A stretch of DNA of 64,000 bases from Pseudomonadota bacterium (GTDB lineage Bacteria > Pseudomonadota > Gammaproteobacteria > Burkholderiales > Burkholderiaceae_C): the NCBI GenBank assembly GCA_021805805.1, contig JAJZEB010000006.1, forward strand, positions 1 to 64,000. Direction: 5' to 3'. Of the stretch, positions 35,102 to 44,323 are shown one piece after another. Below the pieces are notes generated by a model. That model had not been told where the DNA came from, ran no database searches, and was given only the letters and a program-made list of their open reading frames with translations. Within the stretch, counting starts at the first letter, position 1. Every line of letters starts with the position of its first letter. The translations under genes were made by a program, and so were the position numbers.

Positions 35102-35231
35102 TAAGAATGCGATACGTCGCACGGTCGCACGGTTGGCGCACGTCTGCTTTGTTGCTGCGCAGCAAATACTTTTATGATGTCAACCCCTATCACGCGGGTC
35201 CAGGCGGCGTGCTGCCGCCGAAGCACGAGAC

Positions 35232-37118
35232 ATGCGACATAACGACGAGCCTTCCAAGGAATCCCTGCGCACGCTCGCGCTGGGGGCGCTGGGCGTGGTC
35301 TACGGCGATATCGGCACCAGCCCCCTGTACGCCTTCAAGCAGGCCTTCGACCCCAGCGCCCACCTGCGGCTGCAGCCCGACAACATCTACGGCGTGCTGT
35401 CGCTGGTGTTCTGGGCGCTGACCGTGATCGTGACCATCAAATACGTCGGCCTGGCGCTGCGCGCCGACAACGACGGCGAAGGCGGAATCCTGGCGCTGAT
35501 GGCGCTGGTCATGCGGCGCTACGCTCCGCGCAGCCGCGGCCGCTACATCGCGGTCATGCTCGGTCTGGTCGGCGCGGCGATGTTCTACGGCGACAGCATC
35601 ATCACGCCGGCGATCTCGGTCATTTCGGCCATCGAAGGCACGGTCGTGGCCACACCGCTGCTGCAGGACATGGTGGTGCCGATCACGGCGGTGATCCTGA
35701 TCGGACTGTTCGTCATGCAGCGCCACGGAACCGAAGCCGTCGGGCGCTATTTCGGCCCGATCATGCTGCTGTGGTTCGCCGTGCTGGGACTGCTCGGGCT
35801 GGCGCAGATCGTGCTGCATCCGCGCATTCTTCTGGCGATCAACCCGTGGTGGGGAATCGACATGTTCGTGCGTCGGCCAGGACTGGCGATGTTCCTGCTC
35901 GGCGCCGTCTTCCTGGCGGTCACCGGCGGCGAGGCGCTGTACGCCGACATGGGCCACTTCGGTCGCGTTCCGGTCCAGCGCGCGTGGCTGTTCGTCGTCA
36001 TGCCGGGCCTGCTGCTGAACTATTTCGGCCAGGGCGCTCTGGTGCTGCTGCACCCGCACGCGGTGAAGAACCCGTTCTACTACCTGGCTCCGGGCTGGGC
36101 CGTCTGGCCGCTTGTGGTGCTGGCCACCGCGGCCACCGTGATCGCATCGCAAGCGGTGATCTCGGGCGCGTACTCGATGACCACCCAGGCGATCAAGCTC
36201 GGCTACCTGCCTCGAATCCGGGTGCTGTTCACCAACGAACGCAATCAAGGCCAGATCTATGTGCCTTTCATCAACTGGATCATGCTGATTTTCGTGCTGC
36301 TGCTCGTCATGGCGTTCCGCAGCTCCGACAATCTGGCCGCCGCGTACGGAATCGCGGTCAACATCACCATGGTGACGACGACGATCTTCCTGTGGATGGT
36401 CGCCGGATCACGCTGGAACTGGAGTACGCGCCGGGTCAACCTGACCTTCACTCCGCTGCTGCTGGTCGAGCTGCTGTTCCTGGCGTCGAATTCGCTGAAA
36501 GTCGACCACGGCGGCTGGTTCCCGCTGGTTTTCGGCGCCGCGGTTTACACCCTGCTGTCGACCTGGAAGAGCGGCCGCCGCCTGCTCAAGCGCCAGCTGC
36601 AGGAGCATGCGCTGGATCTGAAGGACTTCGTCCACAGCCTGTCGACCTATCCTCCGATGCGAGTCGAGGGCACTGCGATCTACCTGACGCCCGACGTCAA
36701 TACCGTGCCGCACGCGCTTCTGCACAACCTCAAGCACAACAAAGTGCTGCACGAGCGAGTGTTCTTCCTTTCGGCGCAGACTGCCGACGTGCCGCACGTG
36801 GCACCTGCCCAGGGTGTGCACCTGACGTCGATGGAAGAGGGCATTTATCTGTTGCACGCCGAATTCGGCTTCAAGGATGAACCCGACGTTCAGAAACTGC
36901 TGCGTGACTGCGAGCGGCTGTTCGGACTCGAGTTCCATTTGATGGAAACCTCGTTCTTCCTCGCCCGCCAGACGATCATTCCATCGAAGATTCCCGGCAT
37001 GGCGATCTGGCGTGAAGTGCTGTTTTCGTGGATGAGCCGCAACGCGCAGGAAGCGTCGGACTATTTCAGCATCCCGCCAAACCGGGTCGTCGAACTCGGA
37101 ACACAGATCGAAATCTAG
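35232..37118 (+). CDS. kup: Low-affinity potassium uptake permease Kup
   Basis: 628 residues, standard length for Kup/TrkD. N-terminus LALGALGVVYGDIGTSPLYAF is the diagnostic family motif; about twelve hydrophobic segments fill residues 10-450, then a hydrophilic C-terminal domain. It imports K+ with protons. No potassium-sensing element is evident in the 170-base gap to hemN, which is divergent. Confidence 0.95.
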   Translation: MRHNDEPSKESLRTLALGALGVVYGDIGTSPLYAFKQAFDPSAHLRLQPDNIYGVLSLVFWALTVIVTIKYVGLALRADNDGEGGILALMALVMRRYAPRSRGRYIAVMLGLVGAAMFYGDSIITPAISVISAIEGTVVATPLLQDMVVPITAVILIGLFVMQRHGTEAVGRYFGPIMLLWFAVLGLLGLAQIVLHPRILLAINPWWGIDMFVRRPGLAMFLLGAVFLAVTGGEALYADMGHFGRVPVQRAWLFVVMPGLLLNYFGQGALVLLHPHAVKNPFYYLAPGWAVWPLVVLATAATVIASQAVISGAYSMTTQAIKLGYLPRIRVLFTNERNQGQIYVPFINWIMLIFVLLLVMAFRSSDNLAAAYGIAVNITMVTTTIFLWMVAGSRWNWSTRRVNLTFTPLLLVELLFLASNSLKVDHGGWFPLVFGAAVYTLLSTWKSGRRLLKRQLQEHALDLKDFVHSLSTYPPMRVEGTAIYLTPDVNTVPHALLHNLKHNKVLHERVFFLSAQTADVPHVAPAQGVHLTSMEEGIYLLHAEFGFKDEPDVQKLLRDCERLFGLEFHLMETSFFLARQTIIPSKIPGMAIWREVLFSWMSRNAQEASDYFSIPPNRVVELGTQIEI

Positions 37119-37157
37119 TGTCCTGTCCCGCGGTCGCGCGATTCTGGCATCATGCAG

Positions 37158-37182
37158 GCAAGCGGCCGAGGCGGCCGCTTGC
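37158..37182 (+). other. Perfect 11-bp hairpin in the kup-AAA gap
   Basis: 11-base arms (37158-37168 and 37172-37182) with a 3-base loop, GC-rich and with no T-tract. It ends five bases before the ribosome site of the AAA ATPase gene, so it could attenuate, protect or process the message. Confidence 0.6.
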
Positions 37183-37199
37183 GGCGGCGGAGGTGCGAC

Positions 37200-38159
37200 A
37201 TGATCAGCATGGCGGCGTACAGATCGGTGTATCTGGTCGACGAAGTCCGGAGCAAGCTCGACGCGCTGCCCGATGACGGGCACGAGCCGTTGCGACAGAC
37301 CTACACGCGGATGATCGCCGTCGGCGGCGACCGACTTGCGATCAAGCCTGCGGCAACACCCGACCGCGACCTGCTGCGCGCCGAAATGCCGAATTTTTCC
37401 GCTCCGCTCGAGGACATCTGCCGATCGGTCGCGCTGGCCGCCGACACCGCCGACGCCATCGAGATCGTGCCGATGCTGCTGCTCGGCGCACCAGGGATCG
37501 GCAAGACCCACTTTGCGCGTCGCGTCGCCGAGTTGCTCGGCACCGCTTCGGCGCTGGTGCCGATGAACGCGATGACCGCGGGCTGGATTCTCTCCGGCGC
37601 ATCGTCGCAATGGAAGGGCGCACGCCCGGGCAAGGTGTTCGAGACCCTGGTGCAGGGCGACTATGCCAACCCCGTGGTGGTCATCGACGAAATCGACAAG
37701 GCCGCCGCGCACGCCCAATACGACCCGATGGGCGCGCTGTACAACCTGCTCGAGCACGACACCGCGCGGCGCTTCACCGACGAGTTCGCTGAAGTGCCGA
37801 TCGACTGCAGCGCGGTGATCTGGGTCGCCACCGCGAACGACGCCAGCGCGATTCCGGAGCCGATCCTGAACCGCCTCAACGTCTACGAAATCGAGCCGCC
37901 CGACGAGCAGGGGCTGCGCGCGATCGCGCAGCGGCTGTACCGTGAACTGCGCAACGGTCACGACTGGGGGCGCGCCTTCCCCGACGAACTCGACGGCCCC
38001 GCGCTCGACGCGCTGGTCGGATCCAGCCCGCGCACGATGCGCCGGCTGCTGGCTGGCGCGTTCGGCGCGGCCAAGCTCGACGGTCGCAGCGAACTGCGCG
38101 CCGACGACTTCGCACGGCTGCAGGGGCGGCGACAGCCGCGGATCGGTTTCCTCCAATAG
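37200..38159 (+). CDS. AAA-family ATPase, single Lon-like domain without protease part
   Basis: 319 residues. Walker A GAPGIGKT has Lys102, Walker B is VVVIDEIDKA, sensor 1 WVATANDASAIP, and the arginine finger falls in ILNRLNVYEI. The domain resembles the AAA module of Lon-type proteases and ends soon after the lid, so a peptidase is absent. A GGAGG lies seven bases before the chosen start; another ATG 48 bases upstream lies in a hairpin. Followed 22 bases later by marC on the same strand. Function unknown. Confidence 0.78.
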   Translation: MISMAAYRSVYLVDEVRSKLDALPDDGHEPLRQTYTRMIAVGGDRLAIKPAATPDRDLLRAEMPNFSAPLEDICRSVALAADTADAIEIVPMLLLGAPGIGKTHFARRVAELLGTASALVPMNAMTAGWILSGASSQWKGARPGKVFETLVQGDYANPVVVIDEIDKAAAHAQYDPMGALYNLLEHDTARRFTDEFAEVPIDCSAVIWVATANDASAIPEPILNRLNVYEIEPPDEQGLRAIAQRLYRELRNGHDWGRAFPDELDGPALDALVGSSPRTMRRLLAGAFGAAKLDGRSELRADDFARLQGRRQPRIGFLQ

Positions 38160-38181
38160 CCGATCGCGCTACGCTTGGGCG

Positions 38182-38805
38182 ATGAATCTGATCAAGCCCT
38201 TCATCGCGCTGCTGGCGATCGTCAACCCGCTGGGAATCATTCCGTTCTTCATCGCGTTCACCGACCAGTTCACGCCGGCGCAAAAAAAACGCACGATTGC
38301 AGTCAGCGCCTTTTCGGCGTTTGTCGTGATTGCCGTCAGCGCGCTGATCGGTACCGATCTGCTGCGTTTTTTCGGCATCTCCCTGCAATCGTTCCAAGTC
38401 GGCGGTGGCCTGCTGTTGCTGCTGTCGGCGATCAGCATGCTCAATGCCGCTCCAGGCGCACTGCGTTCGGTCCCCGAGGAAGTCGACGAGGCCGTGGCCA
38501 GCGACAGCGTCGCGGTGGTGCCGCTGACCATCCCGCTGCTCACCGGACCGGCGACGATCTCGACCGTGATCATTTACGCCGACAAGGCGCATAGCCTGCT
38601 CGACCACCTTGTTCTGGTCGGCTACGGGGTGGTCATCGCGGGGGTCGCTGCGGCCTGCTTTCGCGCCGCCGAGCCGATCGCGCGCGTGCTGGGCAAGACC
38701 GGGATCAACGTCATGACCCGGCTCATGGGCCTTCTGCTGGCCGCGCTCGCCATCGAGATGATGAGCGACGGCCTGCTCAAGCTTTTCCCCGGACTCGGGC
38801 GTTGA
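38182..38805 (+). CDS. MarC-family integral membrane protein
   Basis: 207 residues with six hydrophobic segments. The start (MNLIKPFIALLAIVNPLGIIP) is the UPF0056/MarC signature, and SVAVVPLTIPLLTGPATIST is its second conserved loop. Family members were once linked to multiple antibiotic resistance, but their role is unsettled. It follows the AAA gene closely and may be co-transcribed. The following 331 bases have no gene. Confidence 0.9.
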   Translation: MNLIKPFIALLAIVNPLGIIPFFIAFTDQFTPAQKKRTIAVSAFSAFVVIAVSALIGTDLLRFFGISLQSFQVGGGLLLLLSAISMLNAAPGALRSVPEEVDEAVASDSVAVVPLTIPLLTGPATISTVIIYADKAHSLLDHLVLVGYGVVIAGVAAACFRAAEPIARVLGKTGINVMTRLMGLLLAALAIEMMSDGLLKLFPGLGR

Positions 38806-38893
38806 GCGTCGATCCAGCGTCTGCGCCGCTCGCGCTCTTCCGTTCGGTTCGGGTTTTCCCCGGTGCGCATTTTCTGTGAAATGTCAATAATTT

Positions 38894-39054
38894 CGCAGTG
38901 ACGCAACGCCAAAGCGTTGCTGCGGGATCAAGGAAGGGCACCGAGGAGACAGACGAGGAGCAGGCGCACGCGCACTGCTCCCGCGCTGCGCAAGCAGCGA
39001 GCATGACAGAAGACGGGGAAAGCGCCGCGACCACAGGGTCCCGGCGCTTTTTTC
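38894..39054 (+). ncRNA. Candidate structured RNA between marC and the TSUP gene
   Basis: Three hairpins precede an intrinsic terminator: a bulged stem at 38894-38924 with CAAA loop, a stem at 38957-38981 with GC-rich interior, and a 6-bp stem with a GNRA loop (GCAA) at 38984-38999. Several GGA triplets lie unpaired between. No known RNA family was recognised. Alternatives: an untranslated tail of marC, or the leader of the TSUP gene. A -10-like AATAAT lies at 38886-38891, with no good -35 box. Confidence 0.45.
39019..39054 (+). terminator. Intrinsic terminator downstream of marC
   Basis: Arms 39019-39027 (AAAGCGCCG) and 39042-39050 (CGGCGCTTT), 14-base loop, then further T residues to 39053. 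A clear rho-independent shape in the plus direction, 80 bases before the TSUP gene. Confidence 0.8.
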
Positions 39055-39136
39055 TTGTGCCGTGCGCTTGCTTGGTCCGGCGTAGACGCGCTGTTATTCT
39101 GGCGTATTTGCTCCTGGGCCGGCTGCGGTCCGCGCC

Positions 39137-39901
39137 ATGACCTTCGGTTTGTACACGCTTGGAATCGCCGCGTTCGGAGCCGGTTTCGTCGATTCGATCG
39201 TCGGTGGCGGCGGCCTGATCCTGGTACCGGCGCTGTTCTCGACCTTTCCCGACGCGCTGCCGGCGACGCTGTTCGGCACCAACAAGGGCGGGGCGACCTG
39301 GGGCACTTCGGCCGCCTTGCTGTCGTTCCTGCGCCGCGTGCGTTTGCCCTGGCGCACGGTCGCGCCGGCGGCGCTGGCAGCGTTCGCCGGCGCGCTGCTC
39401 GGCGCGCTGGCGATATCCGAAATCGCGTCAGGACCGTTCCGCAAGGTGCTGCCGTTCATCCTCGGCGCACTGCTGCTCTACACCTTGTGGCGCAAGGATC
39501 TCGGCCAGCGCCATGCGCCGCGCCCGCCCGGGCGGCGCACGACCGCGCTGGCGGCGCTCGGCGGCGCCGCGATCGGTTTCTACGACGGATTCTTCGGCCC
39601 CGGAACCGGCAACTTCCTGGTGTTCATGTTCGTGCGCGGATTCGGCTTCGATTTCATGCACGCCGCCGCGAGCGCAAAGCTGGTCAACGTCGCATGCAAT
39701 CTGGCGGCGCTGATGCTGTTTGCAGCAAAGGGGCACGTGATCTGGCGCTACTCGGCGCTGATCGCGGTGTGCAATATCGCGGGCAACCTCGTCGGCGCGC
39801 GCATGGCGCTGCGCGGCGGCACGCGTTTCGTCCGCGCCGCGTTCATCGCGATCGTCATTGCGCTGATCGCGAAGACGGCGTGGGACGCCTTCGGCAGCTG
39901 A
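39137..39901 (+). CDS. TSUP-family (TauE/SafE) sulfite or sulfonate exporter-type permease
   Basis: 254 residues, eight hydrophobic segments. The N-terminal motif GFVDSIVGGGGLILVPAL and the second-half motif GFYDGFFGPGTGNFLVF are the two TSUP repeats. The substrate is uncertain: family members export sulfite, sulfoacetate, or other small organic anions. Upstream is a structured stretch with terminator; downstream it is convergent with the DUF2892 gene. Confidence 0.9.
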   Translation: MTFGLYTLGIAAFGAGFVDSIVGGGGLILVPALFSTFPDALPATLFGTNKGGATWGTSAALLSFLRRVRLPWRTVAPAALAAFAGALLGALAISEIASGPFRKVLPFILGALLLYTLWRKDLGQRHAPRPPGRRTTALAALGGAAIGFYDGFFGPGTGNFLVFMFVRGFGFDFMHAAASAKLVNVACNLAALMLFAAKGHVIWRYSALIAVCNIAGNLVGARMALRGGTRFVRAAFIAIVIALIAKTAWDAFGS

Positions 39902-39922
39902 ACGCGGCTTCTGCCCTGCGCT

Positions 39923-40123
39923 TCAGCTCTGCCGGCTTTTCAGCGGGCAGGTGTTGAGGCCGAGGATGCTGTATGCCGGACAGACGCCGATCGCACCGGT
40001 GATCAGCGGCACCACGCCGATGTAGCCCCAGACGCCGACCACATGGGTGGCGGCAAGCGCGATCAGACCCAGGCCGACGACGACGCGGATCGCACGGTCG
40101 ATACCACCTTCATTGACTTTCAT
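39923..40123 (-). CDS. DUF2892 (YgaP-type) membrane protein
   Basis: 66 residues with two hydrophobic stretches (RVVVGLGLIALAATHVV, VVPLITGAIGVCPAYSILG) and the conserved Cys near CPAYSILGLNTC. DUF2892 modules occur alone or fused to rhodanese (YgaP) and are tied to sulfur chemistry. It lies 65 bases after the Crp-type regulator on the same strand. A TATAGT -10 box and a CRP-type palindrome precede it. Confidence 0.86.
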   Translation of the reverse strand: MKVNEGGIDRAIRVVVGLGLIALAATHVVGVWGYIGVVPLITGAIGVCPAYSILGLNTCPLKSRQS

Positions 40124-40177
40124 CGAAAGCTCCTGTCGTTGATGACCGAACTATAGGACTCGACCGCGCCGCGCATC

Positions 40178-40193
40178 AGTGACCCAGGTCACA
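40178..40193. promoter_or_regulatory. CRP-type palindrome aGTGA-N6-TCACA upstream of DUF2892 gene
   Basis: GTGACC-CA-GGTCAC is a perfect 14-base palindrome (40179-40192). As a CRP-type site it reads AGTGA-CCCAGG-TCACA. A minus-strand TATAGT (40150-40155) puts its centre about 42 bases upstream of the predicted start, the class II activator position. It overlaps the stop codon of the regulator gene. Confidence 0.6.
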
Positions 40194-40842
40194 CTGCGGA
40201 CGCCGCGAACGCGCGCAAGGCGCGCGCTGATTTGATGCGGATCTCGTTGCGCCCGAGTTCGACCCATTCCTCCTGCTCGAATCGTCGCAGCAACCGGGTG
40301 ACGATTTCGCGCGCCGTCCCGAGCGCGTGCGCCAACTCCTGGTGCGACGCCTGCACCACCGGGCCATGACCGAGCAGGGCCGCAGCCAGGCGGCGGTCCA
40401 GGCGCTGGAACGCGACCGCGTCGGTGACCGCGACCAGGTCGGCCAGTCGCGACGCGAACTGCTGGAACAGGAAGGCGCGCAATTCTGCGTCTTCGGCCAT
40501 GCGCTGGAATCCCTCCGGGCTGAGCAGCCTGAGCACGCTGTCCTGGGTGGTCACCGCATCCGCGCTCAGCGGCTCGCCCGAGAACAGGCTTGCCGTCGAA
40601 ACCAGGCAGATTTCTCCGGCGCCGACACGGTACAGTTCGAGCCTGCGGCCTTGCGCCGAGGCACGAAACACCTGGACCTCACCGCGAAGCAGCCACGGAA
40701 AGCCCCGGCACGGCTGGCCAACCGCGAACAGCGGTGTGCGCGCTGCGAACTCCATTTCGGAGCCGACCAGCTCGGGGTGGCTCGCGACCCACGCGGCCAC
40801 TGCGTCGGGGCCGCTGCGGGCAACGTATTCAGTCGGTGACAT
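40189..40842 (-). CDS. Crp/Fnr-family transcriptional regulator
   Basis: 217 residues: cyclic-nucleotide-like sensory beta-roll (about 25-130, with a central Cys in EICLVST), dimerization helix, and winged HTH (about 160-215). The recognition helix has Arg178-Glu179-x-x-x-Arg183 (TAREIVTRLL), the arrangement CRP uses for GTGA half-sites. No Cys cluster for an Fe-S site of FNR is visible. It lies upstream of DUF2892 on the same strand and, on the other side, parS and mnmG. Confidence 0.88.
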   Translation of the reverse strand: MSPTEYVARSGPDAVAAWVASHPELVGSEMEFAARTPLFAVGQPCRGFPWLLRGEVQVFRASAQGRRLELYRVGAGEICLVSTASLFSGEPLSADAVTTQDSVLRLLSPEGFQRMAEDAELRAFLFQQFASRLADLVAVTDAVAFQRLDRRLAAALLGHGPVVQASHQELAHALGTAREIVTRLLRRFEQEEWVELGRNEIRIKSARALRAFAASAV

Positions 40843-40872
40843 GCGTGCTCCGGGCAACTGCGATGATCGGAT

Positions 40873-40888
40873 TGTTCCACGTGAAACA
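40873..40888. promoter_or_regulatory. parS chromosome-partition site
   Basis: TGTTCCACGTGAAACA matches the chromosomal parS consensus TGTTNCACGTGAAACA at every fixed base. It lies 51 bases before mnmG and about 4 kb from parB, the usual location near the origin. It also lies 30 bases upstream of the Crp-type start codon, so bound ParB could affect that promoter. Confidence 0.95.
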
Positions 40889-40939
40889 TGATGCCGCGCG
40901 CCTGGACCTACAATCGCTGCTCGCGCTGGAAGCATCGCC

Positions 40940-42859
40940 ATGGACCACCCGAACATCTTTGACGTCATTGTCGTCGGCGGCGGACACGCCGGAACCGAGG
41001 CTGCGCTTGCCGCTGCGCGCATCGGTGCGTCGACCTTGCTCCTGACCCACAACATCGAGACCCTCGGGCAGATGTCGTGCAACCCGTCGATCGGCGGAAT
41101 CGGCAAGGGCCATCTGGTCAAGGAGGTCGATGCCCTCGGCGGCGCGATGGCCGCTGCGACCGACGAGGCGGGAATCCAGTTCCGCATTCTCAACGGCAGC
41201 AAGGGCCCGGCGGTTCGCGCCACGCGCGCGCAGGCCGATCGCCTCCTTTACAAGGCCGCCATCCGTCGCCGACTCGAGAACCAACCCGGTCTGTGGCTTT
41301 TCCAGCAGGCAGTCGACGACCTGCTGCTCGAATCGGACGGGAAGGGCGACCGCATCGCAGGCGCAGTCACCCAGAGCGGCATCCGATTCCGCGCGCGCGC
41401 CGTGGTGCTGACCGCAGGCACATTCCTCGACGGCAAAATCCACATCGGCCTGGAGCACTACGCGGCTGGGCGCGCCGGCGACCCTCCGGCCCGGACGCTG
41501 GCGTTGCGCCTGCGCGAACGCGCGTTGCCGCAGGGCAGACTGAAAACCGGAACCCCGCCGCGAATCGACGGCCGCAGCATCGACTTCAGCCGGATGCAGG
41601 AGCAGGCCGGAGACCTCGACCCGATCCCGGTTTTCAGTTTCCTCGGCTCGGCCGCGCAGCACCCGCGCCAGCTTCCGTGCTGGGTCACGCACACCAACGC
41701 GCGTACCCACGCGATCATCCGCGACGGTCTCGACCGCAGCCCGATGTACACCGGGGTCATCGAGGGTGTCGGCCCGCGCTACTGTCCGAGCATCGAGGAC
41801 AAGATCCACCGCTTCGCCGACAAGGACGCACACCAGATCTTCCTCGAACCCGAGGGGCTCACGACCCACGAGTTCTACCCGAACGGAATTTCAACCAGCC
41901 TTCCGTTCGACGTCCAGATCGCCCTCGTCCACAGCATCCCAGGGCTCGAACGCGCGCACGTGCTGCGCCCAGGCTACGCCATCGAATACGACTATTTCGA
42001 CCCCCGCGCGCTGCACGCAACCCTGCAGAGCCGAGCCATTTCGGGTCTGTTTCTCGCCGGCCAGATCAACGGCACCACCGGCTACGAAGAGGCCGCCGCC
42101 CAGGGCCTGCTCGCCGGCGCCAACGCCGCGCTGCAGGCGCTGGAGCGCGCGCCGTGGGCGCCGCGCCGCGACCAGGCCTACCTCGGCGTGCTGGTCGATG
42201 ACCTGATCACCAAGGGCGTCAACGAGCCCTACCGGATGTTCACCAGCCGCGCCGAGTTCCGTCTGAGCCTGCGCGAGGACAACGCCGACCTGCGCCTGAC
42301 CGAAATCGGCCGCAGCCTCGGCCTGGTCGACGACGCACGCTGGGACGCGTTCGCACGCAAGCGCGACGCCATCGACCGTGAGCGCGAGCGGCTGCGCCGC
42401 ACCTGGGTCCAACCCGACGACCTGGCAGCCGACGAGGCTCGCTCGCTCATCGGGCAGCCGCTGGAGCGCGAGTACAGCCTCGAGGACCTGTTGCGCCGCC
42501 CCGAGGTCGACTACGCGCGCCTGACCGACAGCCGCTTCGCGCCCCCCGAACCGGTGCCGCCCGAAGTCGCCGAGCAGGTTCAGGTCGGCGTCAAGTACGC
42601 CGGCTACATCGAACGCCAGCAGCGCGACGTGCAGCGTGCCGCCGAATACGAGGATTTGGTGCTTCCCGACGGACTCGACTACGACACCGTGGCCGGACTG
42701 TCGTTCGAAGTCAGGCAGAAGCTGGCGCGCGCACGTCCGCAGACGCTGGGCCAGGCGTCGCGCGTTTCCGGCGTCACGCCCGCAGCCATCTCGCTGCTGC
42801 TCGTGCACTTGCGTCGCCGCCGCGCCCGACCGACCGTCCCGGCAGCAGCGACGCCATGA
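40940..42859 (+). CDS. mnmG: tRNA uridine-34 modification enzyme MnmG (GidA)
   Basis: 639 residues, usual length. FAD-binding [20 protein letters not shown] near the N-terminus, [40 protein letters not shown] and a C-terminal domain for MnmE are present. With MnmE it makes 5-carboxymethylaminomethyl-uridine at the tRNA wobble base. The last 4 bases overlap rsmG. Confidence 0.97.
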   Translation: MDHPNIFDVIVVGGGHAGTEAALAAARIGASTLLLTHNIETLGQMSCNPSIGGIGKGHLVKEVDALGGAMAAATDEAGIQFRILNGSKGPAVRATRAQADRLLYKAAIRRRLENQPGLWLFQQAVDDLLLESDGKGDRIAGAVTQSGIRFRARAVVLTAGTFLDGKIHIGLEHYAAGRAGDPPARTLALRLRERALPQGRLKTGTPPRIDGRSIDFSRMQEQAGDLDPIPVFSFLGSAAQHPRQLPCWVTHTNARTHAIIRDGLDRSPMYTGVIEGVGPRYCPSIEDKIHRFADKDAHQIFLEPEGLTTHEFYPNGISTSLPFDVQIALVHSIPGLERAHVLRPGYAIEYDYFDPRALHATLQSRAISGLFLAGQINGTTGYEEAAAQGLLAGANAALQALERAPWAPRRDQAYLGVLVDDLITKGVNEPYRMFTSRAEFRLSLREDNADLRLTEIGRSLGLVDDARWDAFARKRDAIDRERERLRRTWVQPDDLAADEARSLIGQPLEREYSLEDLLRRPEVDYARLTDSRFAPPEPVPPEVAEQVQVGVKYAGYIERQQRDVQRAAEYEDLVLPDGLDYDTVAGLSFEVRQKLARARPQTLGQASRVSGVTPAAISLLLVHLRRRRARPTVPAAATP

Positions 42860-43527
42860 ACGCTGCGCGCCTCGATGCCGTGCTCGACGCGCTGCAGCTG
42901 CACGCCGAACCCCAGCAGCGACAGCGTCTGCTCGACTACCTGGACCTGCTGCAGCGCTGGAACCGGGTCTACAACCTGACCGCGGTGCGCGACCCTGCGC
43001 ACATGCTCGACCTCCACCTGGCCGACTGCCTGGCGCTGCTTCCGCCGCTGCGCGCGCGCGCGCCCGGCCGCGTGCTCGACGTCGGCAGCGGCGGCGGCTT
43101 GCCTGGACTGGTGATCGCGATCGCGATGCCCGACGTCGCCGTGGTGCTCAACGACGCCGTACGCAAGAAGTGCGCCTTCCTGCAGCAAGTCGCAGGCACG
43201 CTGCAACTGCGCAACGTCACGGTGGTGCACGGTCGCGTCGAGGACCTGCGGCTGCCGGCATTCGACTGCATCACCAGCCGCGCGTTCAGCGACCTGGCAA
43301 CGCTCGTGCGCCTGACCAGGCACCTGATCGCACCCCAGGGCTGCTGGGCAGCAATGAAGGGCGCGCGCCCGGACGCCGAACTCGGCGCGCTCGACGACTC
43401 GGTGCACGCCGAGGTGCAGGCGCTCACGGTACCCGGACTCGACGCACGCCGCTGTGTCGTCTGGATGCTTCCGCAGCATTCGAATTCCCAGTCCAGGCAA
43501 CCGCTGGCGACCGGGCAGCCCCTTTGA
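42856..43527 (+). CDS. rsmG: 16S rRNA m7G527 methyltransferase RsmG (GidB)
   Basis: 223 residues. SAM motif [20 protein letters not shown], with [13 protein letters not shown] before it, is the RsmG pattern. Methylates G527 of 16S rRNA. Overlaps mnmG (ATGA) and is 13 bases before parA, the conserved order mnmG-rsmG-parA. Confidence 0.96.
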   Translation: MNAARLDAVLDALQLHAEPQQRQRLLDYLDLLQRWNRVYNLTAVRDPAHMLDLHLADCLALLPPLRARAPGRVLDVGSGGGLPGLVIAIAMPDVAVVLNDAVRKKCAFLQQVAGTLQLRNVTVVHGRVEDLRLPAFDCITSRAFSDLATLVRLTRHLIAPQGCWAAMKGARPDAELGALDDSVHAEVQALTVPGLDARRCVVWMLPQHSNSQSRQPLATGQPL

Positions 43528-43540
43528 TCGAGACCGAGCA

Positions 43541-44323
43541 ATGGCATCCGTGTTCTGCGTAGCAAACCAGAAGGGCGGGGTCGGCAAGACCACCACCTGC
43601 GTCAATCTCGCCGCCGCGCTGGCCCAGATCGGCCAACGCGTGCTGCTCGTCGACCTCGACCCGCAGGGCAACGCCACCATGGGCTCGGGAGTCGACAAAC
43701 GCGAGCTCTCGCCCAGCGTCTATCAGGTGCTGCTCGGAATCGCCGAGCTCGGCGCGGCGCGCCGTACCAGCCCGAAGGCCGGTTACGACGTACTCGGCGC
43801 CAACCGCGAGCTCGCCGGCGCCGAAGTCGAGCTGGTCGACGAAGAGCGCCGCGAACATCGACTCAAGCGCGTGCTGCGCGCGGTCGATGCGGATTACGAC
43901 TTCGTGCTCGTCGACACGCCTCCCGCGCTCGGGCTGCTGACCCTGAACGCGCTGTGCGCCGCGCGCGGCGTCATCGTCCCGATGCAATGCGAATATTTCG
44001 CCCTCGAGGGCTTGTCCGACCTGGTCAACACCGTGCGCCAAGTGCACGCCAAACTCAACCCCGAGCTGGTGCTCATCGGCCTGTTGCGGGTCATGTTCGA
44101 CCCGCGCATCACCTTGCAGCAGCAGGTCAGCGAACAGCTCAGGACGCACTTCGGCGACAAGGTGTTCGACTCCGTGATCCCGCGCAATGTCCGCCTGGCC
44201 GAGGCCCCGAGCTACGGCCTCCCCGGCGTCGTCTTCGACAAGACCAGCCGCGGGGCGCAGGCCTACGTCGACTTCGCCCACGAAATGGTCCGCCGTGTCG
44301 CCCAGCCGGAGTTCGCGTCGTGA
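43541..44323 (+). CDS. parA: Chromosome partitioning ATPase ParA (Soj)
   Basis: 260 residues with a deviant Walker A KGGVGKTTT (Lys16 in the GKT) and FVLVDTPPALGLLTLNAL as Walker B region. It works with ParB and parS in origin segregation. Its stop codon overlaps the GTG start of the hydrolase gene by four bases (GTGA). Confidence 0.96.
   Translation: MASVFCVANQKGGVGKTTTCVNLAAALAQIGQRVLLVDLDPQGNATMGSGVDKRELSPSVYQVLLGIAELGAARRTSPKAGYDVLGANRELAGAEVELVDEERREHRLKRVLRAVDADYDFVLVDTPPALGLLTLNALCAARGVIVPMQCEYFALEGLSDLVNTVRQVHAKLNPELVLIGLLRVMFDPRITLQQQVSEQLRTHFGDKVFDSVIPRNVRLAEAPSYGLPGVVFDKTSRGAQAYVDFAHEMVRRVAQPEFAS

Noticed and set aside
38898-39140. An 80-codon frame across the structured stretch after marC
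   Set aside because: It runs through hairpins and the terminator; amino-acid composition is not protein-like and no ribosome site is seen.
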